A stretch of 64,000 bases of DNA from Perognathus longimembris pacificus (taxonomy: Eukaryota; Chordata; Mammalia; Rodentia; Heteromyidae): the NCBI RefSeq assembly GCF_023159225.1, contig NC_063177.1, positions 16,764,673 through 16,828,672 on the forward strand. Direction: 5' to 3'. Under the pieces are notes generated by a model that saw only the letters and a list, made by a program, of their open reading frames with translations, did not search any database and was not told the DNA's origin. Below, piece after piece: positions 39,891-50,727 of this stretch (positions within the stretch are counted from its first letter, which is position 1; each line of letters opens with the position of its first letter). A program made the translations under genes and the position numbers.

Positions 39891-41135
39891 TTTTTTTTCT
39901 TTTAAATTTAATTATGAATTTAAATACAAAAAGGGAACCACTCAAGTAAACTTAATGGTGGGACTCCATACATGTCATTTCTCTTTTTATATTTCAAGTA
40001 AGTGGTAGGGAGGTAGAACCCTTTAGAACTTAAGAACTTCAGTTTGCTTTAATCCATTGTTTTGTCTTCATTCTGTGAACTATCATCCTCAAGGAGATGG
40101 GGTAGAAACTGCTCTACATGGGTAACCCACTCAGCAAACGCCACAGCCTTCACCCAAGAACAGTCAGACAGGAAGGAGTTCGGCTCTGAGATGAGAAAGA
40201 AATTTCCTCACTGGGAGAGCCAGGCTTATCATCAGTCCTAGTAATAAGAAAAATTGAGTTATTCTACAGACCTCAACAAAAATTAAATGACTAGTATCAC
40301 TAGGTATTGTATTTTTAATTTACTTTTATTTCTTTTCTAAGACATGCCCTAAAAACAAATCCTTCTAAAGGGAAATGTGGGTACTTGGAAAAACAGTTTG
40401 CTTGTGATTGGCATGCTTAGTTTTAAACCTGATTTTACAAAGTCAGTTTGCGTCTTTTGTGTGTGTGGGGGTGGGGGGGGGAGGTAGTGGTTAGTAAGAG
40501 CAGGTGTTGGTATTATATGGTGAACACTTGCCAGCCTGTGCAAAGCCTGGCTTTGATCACCAGTACAGGAAGAGAAATTAAAAGCGTGATTAGAAATTTC
40601 CCATCAGTGGGAGGAAATGAGCTTACCAGATTTTATTCTTTAGTTATTCCAGTTGCTTCTATTTCAGTCCTGGAAAATTCACATGTGGCCACATCAGGCT
40701 AAGTTATCACCTAGATACGGAGACCCTGGCCATGGAGTATGCCAAAACCTTTCCTGAATTGCCATCTATGGTAGAAGTTAAGAGCAGTGAGATGAGTACT
40801 AGCAAGAGACCATTCATAACAGATTGACTCTAGTTGACATACTTGAGGGGCAAAGTTTTTTGTGAAATTTTAGGGACCAGTAATGGTTCACATGTCATAG
40901 AAACCTATTGACCAAGAAATATTAGGTCCTTCAATTGTGGAAAAATTACTCCTAACCTGTCCAGATGTTTACTTGGCAAGGAAAGTAGTAATAAAATAAA
41001 TTCTAAGCATTAAAAAAACAAAACTAGCTTTGAAGTTGCTCTATAGCCCAGGCTAGCTTTGAACTGAAAATCCTCCTGTTTCAGACTCCTGAGGACTGAG
41101 ATTATGGGTGTGTTACTACCACCAATTAAAAAAAA

Positions 41136-41468
41136 AATTAAGCTGGGTAATCCTAACTACTCTGGTGGCTGAGATCTGAAGATCACAGTTCAAAGCCAGA
41201 TGGGGCAGAAAAGTCTCCACAAGCTTCTTATCTCCAGTTAACCACTCAAAAAACTGGAAGTGCTGTGGCTCAAGTGGCAGAGTGCTAGCCTTGAGCGGGA
41301 AGAAGCCAGGGACAGTGCTCAGGCCCTGAGTCCAAGGCCCAGGACTGGCCAAAAAAACCCAAACTGGAAGTGAAGCTGTAGCTCAAAGTGGTAGAGCACT
41401 AGCCTTGAGCAAAATTGCTCAGGAACAGCACCAAGGACCTGAGTTCAAGCCCCACAACTGACAAAAAA
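41136..41468 (+). mobile_element. Composite SINE interrupted by a 5'-truncated IDL-Geo
   Basis: The host is split by a roughly 100-base insert (about 41262-41352) that contains only the Geo half plus a short A-tail. AAACTGGAAGTG lies on both sides. This is a normal 5' truncation, the mirror image of the tailless head at 26925. Confidence 0.5.
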
Positions 41469-41699
41469 AAAAAGAGGCCAGGCACTGATGACTCACACTT
41501 GTAGTCCTACCTACTCAAGGGACTAACACAAGAAGGATCTAAGTTCCAGCCAGGCTGTGCAAAAATTTAGAGTCCTCATCTCAACAGAAAAATCTGGGCA
41601 TGGTACATACATTTGTCATCCACCTCTAGTGGGAAATATAAATAGGATCACAATCCAGGTCCAGGAAAATGCTAGACCTTCTTTGAAAAAGTGATAAAG

Positions 41700-41917
41700 G
41701 GGCTGGGAATGTGGCCTGGTGGCAAGAGTGCTTGCCTCCTACACATGAAGCTCTCGGTTTGATTCCCCAGCACCACATATATGGAAAACGGCCAGAAGGG
41801 GCGCTGTGGCTCAGGTGGCAGAGTGCTAGCCTTGAGCAGGAAGAAGCCAGGGATGGTGCTCAGGCCCTGAGTCCAAGGCCCAGGACTGGCCAAAAAAAAA
41901 AAAAAAAAAAAAAAAAG
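41700..41917 (+). mobile_element. IDL-Geo dimeric SINE
   Basis: Full length with an A24 tail; GGGGCTGGGAATGTGGCC head. Confidence 0.5.
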
Positions 41918-42041
41918 AAGTACTTGTCTACCATATATAAGACCCTAAAATTCTATCCCTAGACACATATGCATACACAGTCTCATGACAACTTACACTT
42001 ATGTGATGATTATTCTAAGATTGAAGTGCTTTCTTTTATTT

Positions 42042-43003
42042 TTTGGTCAGTCATGGGACTTGAACTCAGGGCCTGGGCACTGCCCCTGAGCACTTCAGCT
42101 CAAGGTTAGCACTCTTCCACTTGAGCCACAGCACCACTTCCGGCTTTCTGGTGGTTAATTGGAGATCACGGACTTTCCTGCCTGGGCTGGCTTTGAACCA
42201 CAGTCCTCAGATCTCAGCCTCCTGAGTAGCTAGGATTACAGGTGTGAGCCATCAGTGTCCAGCTAAGATTGGAGTTCTTAATAGCTATTTTTATTTCTTC
42301 TATAGATTATCTGGTGGTATTCAGTTTTCAATTAAGATATTAATCTCTTTTAGCAGTACTGTGATTGAACTCAGAGCCTAAAGCTACCACCTGAGCCATA
42401 CCCCAGCTGTAAGTGCCTTTTAGGTATCAAGAATATTAGTTACTCAGTTTGTAGCATTTAAAATCTCATTTAGAGTTCCTTCTTTTCTCCTCCATAGAAG
42501 TTAAAAGTTTTAATTTAGAGGGAGTTTGTCTTTATGACTTTTTAATTTTTTGGTGCTGGAACTGAGGGGAACTTGGGGTCTTGTGAGAGCCTCCAGGTCT
42601 CAGTCTCCTGAGGAGCACTTTATTGGTTTTATTTTTATGTTTTGAAGCATTGAGGATTTAGTCCAAGTCTTTCATACATGCTAAGCAAGCATTATACCAC
42701 TGAGTCACATCTCCAACTTTCCTCCTCTTTTCCTCCCTCCCTCTCTCCCTTCCTCCCTTCCTTCCTTTCTTCCTCCTGATTCCTGGGGCATGAACTCAGG
42801 GCCTTCAAGCTGTTTCTGAGCTCATTTTGCTCAAGGCTAGTGCTCTAAGACTTGAGCCACAGCTTCACTTAGGCTTTTTTTGGGGTGGGGGGAATAACTG
42901 AAGATAAGATCACTTGGATTTGTCTGCTCAGGCTGGCTTTGAACCTTGATCTTCAGATCACAGCCTCCTGAGTAGCTAGGATTACAGGTATGAGCCACCA
43001 GCT
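42042..43003 (-). repeat. Two composite SINEs and a (CCTT)n tract
   Basis: Composite copies at about 42042-42265 and 42775-43003. A C/T-rich repeat (about 42718-42772) precedes the second at its A-tail side. Confidence 0.5.
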
Positions 43004-43288
43004 CCCATTTTTGAACCAGATACTTTTTTTAAAAAACCACTTTCACTTGTGTTTTGATTTACAAACTCATACACCTGCTCATACTTCAGTATTAAGGGCT
43101 AGTTATGCAAAGTTGAGCAAGACATATTCCTGCCCCCAAATAATTTATAGTCATTGGAAAAGGGGAGATGCACACAGATGAATAATTACAAAACAATGCA
43201 ATCAATGGACATGGATAGCTAAGGAAATTCTGGAGTGTAGCTAAGGAAGGCTTCACAGAAGAGATGTTGTCCTAGAAAGGGCTATGGT

Positions 43289-43502
43289 TGAAGAGCCAGA
43301 CTTTGAAGTCAGGCCCCACTTTACCCGTGAACCTGAGATAAGCAGGCCCTGTGAGCAAACCCAGAACAAGCTTATTAGGGCCCAGCCGGTCGAGAACTCT
43401 AACCACTGGAAATGCTTAACTCTAACTGCCCCCAGTATGCCTTGAGCCCTGAGCCAATCAGATTTGTACCTGTGTCCTAATCTTGCTTGCTTGAACACCT
43501 GG
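43289..43502 (+). repeat. ERV 5' LTR, truncated after about 214 bases
   Basis: Aligns with the first ~210 bases of the 3' LTR (U3 region, including GAGCCAATCAG, a CCAAT box). It carries a 4-base CTTG duplication relative to the 3' copy. Identity stops after AACACCTG, where L1 3'-end sequence begins. The LTR TATA box, R, U5 and the primer binding site are missing. Confidence 0.5.
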
Positions 43503-44206
43503 TGTTGTGCAAAAAGGGTACAGTTACATAGTAGGGCAGTGTGTACATTTCTTTCCTTCTTTTTTTTTTTTTTTTTTTGGCCAGCCCTGGGCCTTGGACT
43601 CAGGGCACTGTCCCTGGCTTTCTTTTGCTCAAGGCTAGCACTCTGCCACTTGAGCCACAGCGCCACTTCTGGCCATTTTCTGTATATGTGGAGCAGGGGA
43701 ATGGAACCCAGGGCCTCATGTATATGAGGCAAGCTCTCTTGCCACTAGGCCATATCCCCAGCCCGTGTGTACATTTCTTGTGATATCTTATGCCCTGTTT
43801 TTCTATCCCTTCTCTAGGTCAGGTAGACATATATACAATATACAATGTATCAAGAACATATACAGTAGCCACGTGGCCATGCCCAAGAAAGTTCGCCTAG
43901 GGCTTTAAATGTAATGTTGACATTAGACAATATGTCGACAGTAGTCTTATATGAGCGCACATACATAGCTTTTGAGCTATTGTATTCCCCTGAGATGTCA
44001 ATTTTTGACCTTTATATGTTGAGTAATTGTTTGGTTTTAGTTACATACTGTTGGGTCGCTGCCCCAATCCTGTGGGGAATACTATTTGACAAGCAGTTTT
44101 TGGTTTCACAGACTTGGTCTCTACTGTCTCTCCGTCTCCCTTTCTTAACAGTCATATATCAGGGAGATCATGCCCCTTTGTTTTCTGTGTTCTAGGCTTG
44201 TCTCGC
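43503..44206 (-). other. L1 3' UTR with nested SINE
   Basis: Non-coding stretch after the ORF2 stop. The terminal segment GTGTTGTGCAAAAAGGGTAC resembles the fragment at 31667-31712 in SCARF1, which helps define the L1 end. A SINE with a 15-bp target duplication (GTGTGTACATTTCTT) interrupts it. Confidence 0.5.
43556..43764 (-). mobile_element. IDL-Geo dimeric SINE inside the L1 3' UTR
   Basis: Flanked by GTGTGTACATTTCTT on both sides (about 43537-43551 and 43764-43779). It is the youngest layer of the ERV-L1-SINE nest. Confidence 0.5.
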
Positions 44207-47200
44207 TCAACATTGTTTGAGTTCTGACCATTTCCCTGCAAATAACAATATTTCACCATTCCTAATCACTATGTAGTATTCCATTGTGTATAAGTACCAT
44301 ATTTTTTGGATCCATTCGTCTGTGGAGGGGCATCTGGGTTGTTTCCATATTTTGGCTATTATGAATTGTGCCGTGATAAACATGGAAGTACAAATGTCTT
44401 TTTGATATCTTGGGGTTTGCTGTTTAGGATAGATGCCTAGGAGTGGTATGGCTGGGTCATAGGGTAGGTCTATATTGAGCTTTTTGAGAAACCTCCATAC
44501 TGTTCTCCAAAGTGGTTGTACTAATTTGCACTCCCACCAACAATGGAGAAGGGTTCCTCTTTCCCCGCACCCACTCCAGCATTTGTTGTTGCCTGAGTTC
44601 AGAGTATAGGCCATTCTAACTGGGGTGAGGTGGTATCTCAGGGTTGTTTTTATGTGCATTTCCTTTACTACCAGGGATGTTGAGCATTTCCTCATGTGTT
44701 TCTTTGCCATTTTTATATCTTCTCTTGTGAAGTCTCTCTTTAGCTCATTTGCCCATTTCCTAATAGGTTTATTGGGCTTGGAGGGGCTTAGTTTTTTGAG
44801 TTATCTGTAGATGACAGATATCAGGCCTTTGTCTGTTGCTGTGCTGGTAAATATCCTTTCCCATATCGTTGGCTGTCTTTCTATTTTGGTGGCTATGTCC
44901 TTAGCTGTGCAGAAACTTTTTAATTTGTAGTAGTCCCATTTGTCGAGTCTTTCCCCTATTTGTTGTGCCCCTGGGACTCTATTCAGGAAGTTCCTTCCTG
45001 TGCCTATAAGTTCTAGCGTCTTTCCTACTCTGTCCTTCAGTAGTTTCAAGGATTCAGGTCTGATGTTGAGGTCCTTGATCCATTTTGAGTTGATCTTGGT
45101 GCATGGTGATAGGCTTGGGTCTACTTTGAGTTTTCTGCATATGGCTGCCCAGTTCTCCCAGCACCAGTAGTTGAAGAGGCTATGTTTATTCCATTGTATG
45201 TCTTTAGCTCCTTTGTCGAATATCAGCTGGCTGTAAGAGTGCGGTTTTATTTCTGGATCTTCAATTCTAATCCATTGGTCTTCCGATCTGTTTTTATACC
45301 AATACCAGGCTGTTTTTGTTATGATGGCCCTGTAGTAGAGCTTGAAGTCTGGTATTGTGATACCTCCTGCACTGCTTTTTTTTGCCTAGAATTGCTTTGG
45401 CTATTCTAGGTTTTTTTGCTGTTCCATATGAATTTATGGATTGGTTTCTCTATTTCAGTGAAGAATGTGGCTGGGACTTTGATAGGGATTGCATTGAATT
45501 TGTATAACAATTTGGGCAATATGGCCATTTTCACTATATTGATTCTGCCTACCTATGAGCATGGTAGGTCTTTCCATCTCCTTGTGTCTTCTTTGATTTC
45601 CCTTATTAGATTTTTATAGCTTTCATTAAATAGGTCCATCACATCCTTGGTTAAGTTGATCCCTAGGTACTTTATTCTTTTTTTGGCTACTGTAAATGGA
45701 ATTGTTTCCATGATTTCCTTTTCTGTTTGTATATTGCTGGTGTACAGAAAAGCTGCTGACTTTTGTGGATTGATTTTGTATCCTGCTACTTTGCCAAATT
45801 GGTTTATTAGGTGTAGGAGTTTGGGTACTGAGCTTTTTGGGTCCTTCAGCTATAAGATCATGTCGTCTGTGAATAGGGATAACTTGATTTCTTCCTTGCT
45901 GATGTGGATCACTTTGATGTCCTCCTCTTGCCTTATTGCTATGGCTAGGGATTCCAGCACTATGTTGAAAAGAAGTGAGGAGAGTGGGCATCCTTGTCTT
46001 GTTCCTGAGTTTAGGGGGAATGATTTAAGTCTCTCTCCATTTAATATGATATTAGCAGTTGGTCTGTTGTATATGGCTTTTATTGTTTTGAGGACTGTTC
46101 CATCTATTCCGGTTCTCTCCAAAGCTTTTAATAGGTATGGATGTTGTATTTTGTCAAAGGCTTTTTGGGCATCGACTGAGATAACAATGTAATTATTAAT
46201 TTTAGATCTGTTTATGTGGTGAATTACGTTGATTGATTTACGGATGTTGAACCATCCTTGTGACTATGGGATGAAGCCTACTTGGTCATGATGTATGATT
46301 TTCTTGATCAGTTTCTGGATCCTGTTAGCTAATATTTTATTGAGGAGCTTTGCATCTGTGTTCATTAGTGATATTGGTCTGTAGTTCTCTTTTTTGTTGG
46401 GTCTTTGCCTGGTTTGGGAATGAGTATGATATTAGCTTCGTAGAATGAGTTTGGGATTTCTCCCTCTGTTTCTATTTCGCGGAAGAGTTTGAGGAGTAGT
46501 GGTATTAGCTCATCACTAAAGGTTTTGTAGAATTCATTGGTGAATCCATCTGGGCCTGGGCTTTTCTTTGGTGGGAGGTTCTTGATTACCTCCTGTATCT
46601 CACTGTAAGTTATTGGTTTATTTAGTTGATTTATTTCTTCTTGGTTCAGTTTGGACAGTTTGTACTTCTCTAAGAATTGATCCATTTCTGTAAAATTATT
46701 GTTTTTTGCTGAGTAGAGGTTTTGGAAATAGCTCCTTATGATTGTTTGAATATTGTGTGTACTTGTTGTAATTTTTCCAGTGGAGTCCTTGATTTTACGT
46801 ATATGAGTGTCTTCTCTTCTTTTTTTTGTAAGTCTTGCGAGGGGTCTGTCAATTTTATTTATTTTCTCAAAGAACCAGCTTTTAGTCTTATTTATTTGTT
46901 GAATGGTCTTTCTATTTTCAATCAGATTTATCTCTTCTTTAATCTTTGTGATCTCTCTCCTCCTAGTTGTTTTAGATTCTGTCATTTCTTGTTTCTCCAG
47001 TTGTTTTAGTTTCATCGTGAGGTTATTCACCTGCTCTGCTTCCATTCTTTTAATGTGAGTGCTGAGGGCAATGATCTTGTCCCTCAGTACTGCCTTAGCT
47101 GTGTCCCATAGGTTTCTTTGTGATGTGTTTTCATTGTCATTGTGGCTTATGAATTCGTTGATTTCATCTTTAATTTTGTCTGTGGCCCAAGTGTTGGATA

Positions 47201-47990
47201 GCAGTGTGGGGTTTAGCCTCCAAGAGTGTGTATAGCCTCTGTGGTATCCTTTGTTATTGAGGGTTACCTTTAATCCACTCTGATCAGATATAATACATGG
47301 GATGATGTCAATACTTTTGTATTTGCTGAGGTTCTTTGTGTGGGCTATGACGTGGTCTATTTTGGAATATGATCCATGGGCTGCTGAGAAGAAGGTGTAT
47401 TGGGTCTCTGTAGGGTGGAAGATTCTGTATAGGTCTGTCAGATCCACTTGGGATATGGTGTTACTTAGGTCCTCAGCTCCCTTGCTGATCCTCTGGGTGT
47501 TGGATCTGTCTCTTGGAGAGAGTGGGGTATTAAGGTCACCCACTATGATTGTGTTTGCGTCTATCTTGTTCTGTAATTCTGTGAGAATTTGCTTGTCATA
47601 TGTAGGGCCTCTTTTGTTCGGTGAGTATACATTTATCACCGTGATGTCTTGATTCTGGATTTTTTCTTGTATTAATATGTAGTATCCTTTGTCTTTCTGA
47701 GTTGATTTTAATGAAAAGTCCAGCTTGTCTGAGATCAGGATGGCTACACCTGCCATTTTGGTAGGTGCGTTTGCTTGGTAGATCTTGCTCTATCCTTTCA
47801 TTCGGAGCCTGTTTTTGGCTCTTGCTGTAAGGTGGGTCTCTTGTAGGCAGCAGATGTCAACTTTTTGTTTGCGGATCCATCCTGCCAGTCTGCTCCTCTT
47901 TATCGGAGAGTTTAAATCATTTATATTTAAAGAGATCAAGGATAAGGGTGTTTTTTCTCCTTCCATTTTCTTGTTGGGCTGTTTTTTCCT
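44207..47990 (-). pseudogene. L1 ORF2 (endonuclease-reverse transcriptase), broken
   Basis: Endonuclease part near 47990-47000 with the QETH motif. There is an in-frame stop just before MAGVAILISDKLDF, then a long open stretch of 463 codons (46365-47756). The reverse transcriptase part is at 45850-46122 and includes [19 protein letters not shown] and the catalytic box FTDD (usually FADD), followed by a stop. Further RT, thumb and Cys-rich C-terminal parts are at 44801-45049 and 44207-44710. They end in the typical WNPKM-less tail with CSGCGE-like cysteines ([18 protein letters not shown]). At least three disruptions make it non-functional. Confidence 0.5.
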
Positions 47991-48009
47991 CTTTTTTTAT
48001 TTCTTGTCT

Positions 48010-48240
48010 TTAGTGAGCTGTTCTTTCTGTTGGGCTTTGGCTATTGTAGTTTCTTTCTGTTTCTGTCTGTGTGTCTTGTACGATCTCTGTTGGGTGGGGC
48101 TCCCCTCTTAGAATTCGCTGTAGGACTGGTTTTTTATTCACATACTCCTTTAGCTCCTCTTTGGTGTGGAAAGATCTGGTTTTCCCTTCGAATGTGAACT
48201 CCAATTTCGCTGGATATTTGATCCGAGATTGCATATTGTT
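48010..48240 (-). pseudogene. L1 ORF1 remnant (C-terminal domain only)
   Basis: About 70 codons containing YPAKLEFTFEGKTRSFHT, the conserved C-terminal nucleic-acid-binding segment of L1 ORF1p. The coiled coil, the RRM and most of the CTD are absent. Directly upstream in L1 sense lies 5' UTR sequence, so roughly 270 codons have been lost in an internal deletion (family length about 340). Confidence 0.5.
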
Positions 48241-48958
48241 AGCCAGTTCAGGATCCTGTGTGGCCTTGGGGCTGCTCCGCCCTTCCCCTGCTAAACCGAC
48301 TTTCCAGCGCCTGATGGGAGCTTCCCGCCTGTTTTGGGGGTTCTTTGTTCCCTCGGGGTGGGGAGGGGGAGGGAGGGAGATCTAGCTTCTTTGTAGGGCT
48401 TGGGTCTCTGATAGCTGGTCTCCCGTTGGGGAAGGGGGTAATGGGGGACTCACTGATCCTGGATTGTGTGTGTGTCCCGCGCAGCCGTTGGTCCTTCAGG
48501 AGGTGGCGAAGTGTCATGGTGGCATCCCCGGCTCCCCCCTTCTGCCGCGCTGGGTTCCCCAACTGCCATCTATCCGAACCTGGTGTGGACCCAAACTTCT
48601 CATCGCCGCCGTATGTCTTGGTCTGCACCCTCCCTAGTGTCCGTGGGGTCCCGCTGTCTGGATTCTGCGCTCCCAGCAGCCTGTCTGTCGATCGCCGGGT
48701 TCCCCTTTCTCAGCCTGGCCCTGTTTGGGCCAGGGTCGGCTGGTGGGGGGAGGGTGCCCCGGAGAGTCTCCGGCTCCGTGTAGGTTTTTGGCTCTTCTTT
48801 TTTACTCCTTTGTGTTTTCCTGCTTATCTCCACTGCTTCTGGCTGCTGGTTTTGCTGGGTTCTTGATGGGGTGTTGGGTGTTGGAGTTTCTAGCTCGCTA
48901 TTCAGTTGGAGCGAGTCGGGGTGCCTCCCTACTGTGACGGCGCCATCTTTCCTCCTCC
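48241..48958 (-). promoter_or_regulatory. L1 5' UTR / internal promoter
   Basis: GC-rich, CpG-containing stretch with no continuous ORF that resembles a protein. It ends with the AAGATGGCGCC start motif, a match to YY1 sites found at the 5' ends of L1. It joins the ORF1 remnant at about 48240. Confidence 0.5.
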
Positions 48959-49013
48959 TGTGTATTGTTTTGTTTTTTTTGTAGCCTTTTGGACTGAACA
49001 TCTGATCAGAGCT

Positions 49014-50400
49014 ATGGGTAACGTTCTATCTTGGGGACCTCCATCTAGCCCCCTAGATTTGACCCTAGCTCACTGGAGGGAGGTCAAGGAGATAGCTCAG
49101 ACCCAAGGTGTGGCCCTTAAGAAGGAAAAGCGGATCACTTTGTGCAAGTCAGAATGGCCCACCCTTGAGGGAGCTAAGTGGCCACCTGAGGGGAGCTTTG
49201 ACATAGTTAAGATCAGGACTTTACAATGCCTAATTGACGCCCCTCGTTCAGGCTATCTAGACCAGGTTCCTTATATAGACACATGGAGGGAACTCGTGTG
49301 GAGGGAACATGACAGGGACGCTCCAGCTTGGGTTCGGCCTTTCTTACCAACTCCCTCCTCCACTCCTTCCCCTACCCCAATATTCGTTCCAAAGACACAG
49401 GGTGATGAGAAACCAGTACTGGCCATTTTCTACTAGTGATCTTTACAATTGGCATACCCAAAATGCCCCCTTTTCTGAGAAACCCCAGGATTTAATTCGC
49501 TTGCTTGAAACTATACTTTTCACTCACCAGCCCACTTGAGATGATTGTAGACAGCTTTTACAGGTCCTTTCCACCACTGAGGAGAGAGATCGTATCCAGG
49601 AAGTGGCTCGGAGACTTATCCCCGGCTCCACCAGAGCGCCCATCATGGATCCTGCCTTGATTGCTACCTATTTTCCCGAGACCCGACCAGCATGGGACTA
49701 CAATACGGCTGAAGGTAGGGAGCGACTCCTTGTCTATCGCCAGGCTCTGCTGGCAGGTCTCAAGGTGGTGGCTCGCCGACCTACCAATATGACCCAAGTT
49801 TATGATATTAGACAGGGAGAAAGTGAAAGTCCGGCAGCCTACCTTGAGCGGTTTGTGGAAGCCTTTAGTCAATACACCCTGTATGATCTTGAGACCCAGG
49901 AATCTGCTCAGATGATTATGTTTGCCTATGTAAATCAAGCCGCACCGGACATAAAGCGGAAGTTGCAGGCTCTAGACAGGCTTGGTGAAAAATCTGTTAG
50001 GGATCTAGTAGCAGTGGCGGAAAAGGTTTATAATAAGAGAGAAACAGGAGAACAAAGACAGGAAAGGAAGGACAAAGAACATGGAATCAAACAAGAAAAG
50101 AAGAACAGAGTTAAGGAAAGGAATTTGGCTAGAATTTTGGAGCAACAACAGGCACAATACAAGGACCTCAGGGAAATCCTGACCTCTGTGCAGGCAGGAA
50201 ACTTTGGACAGTCCTCCTCTCCAAGTAAGGAGCAGGAGCCCAAACCCCAATCAAGAGTGGGGAAGAATCAATGTGCCTATTTCAAGGAGGAGGGGCATTG
50301 GATCAAAAACTGCCCAGAGCTAGCCAAGAAAAAGGAGGAAAAACAGAAAGTAGGATCAAGAGTGTTGCCAGCCTTAGAGATGGCTGAGGACAGTGACTGA
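49014..50400 (+). pseudogene. gag: ERV gag (matrix, capsid, nucleocapsid), broken
   Basis: The ATG at 49014 opens a matrix protein with an N-terminal Met-Gly myristoylation signal. That frame closes at 49436 in a Pro-rich segment like the MA/p12 border. A frame change leads into capsid at about 49400, an in-frame TGA lies at 49537-49539, and a 265-codon capsid/nucleocapsid stretch with a charged coiled region ends at 50400. The part between MA and the capsid middle is much shorter than in related viruses, so p12 and the capsid N-terminus are largely deleted. The single zinc knuckle near 50268-50312 has Phe where the second Cys of C-X2-C-X4-H-X4-C should be. Confidence 0.5.
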
Positions 50401-50727
50401 GAGAGTCGGGGCTCAGATCCCCTCCCTGAGTCCAGGATAACATTGAAAGTGGAGGGGAATCCAGTCATGTTCATGGTAGATATGGGAGCAGAAAATTCAG
50501 TATTACAAGCCCCAAGAGGGCCGATGTCCACTAAAACAACATGGGTCCAAGGTGCGACAGGCACTAAACCCTATAAACGGACTACTCGAAGAACAGTGGA
50601 CTTGGGAGCAGGCCAGGTAACCCACTCATTTTTAGTCATCCCTGACTGCCCCTATCCATTGCTTGGATGTGATCTCTTAACAAAAATGAAAGCTCAGATA
50701 CAGTCACAGGCTGTGGGGCTTCTGTGA
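50401..50727 (+). pseudogene. pro: ERV protease (pro)
   Basis: Same frame as gag, separated from it by one TGA (50398-50400). This is where gammaretroviruses place the gag stop that is read through. The fold is recognisable: an active-site loop, a flap segment and LLGCDLL. The catalytic Asp-Thr/Ser-Gly is Asp-Met-Gly here, so activity is unlikely even if translated. The frame closes at 50725-50727. Confidence 0.5.

Larger units (their letters stand above)
36331..43260. other. SCARF1-SLC43A2 intergenic DNA, left part
   Basis: No conserved exon seen. The stretch is mostly SINEs in both orientations, a (GT)n run near 38555, a fossil DNA transposon at about 39627-39890 and unique A/T-rich DNA at 38640-39200, 39900-41000 and 42280-42720. 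None of the short ORFs here resembles a protein I know. Confidence 0.5.
43503..48958 (-). mobile_element. L1 (LINE-1) retrotransposon, 5' end present, ORF1 mostly deleted
   Basis: Minus-strand L1 nested in the ERV. Read in its own sense it starts near 48958 with GGAGGAGGAAAGATGGCGCC, similar to the YY1-bearing start of many mammalian L1s. It then runs through a GC-rich 5' UTR, a short piece of ORF1, a decayed ORF2 and a 3' UTR ending near 43503. No poly(A) tail and no target duplication is visible at its ends. The IDL-Geo SINE at 43556-43764 lies in its 3' UTR. Confidence 0.5.

Noticed and set aside
45647..46192. 181-codon plus-strand ORF in the L1
   Set aside because: Antisense to L1 ORF2 reverse transcriptase, which is readable on the minus strand.
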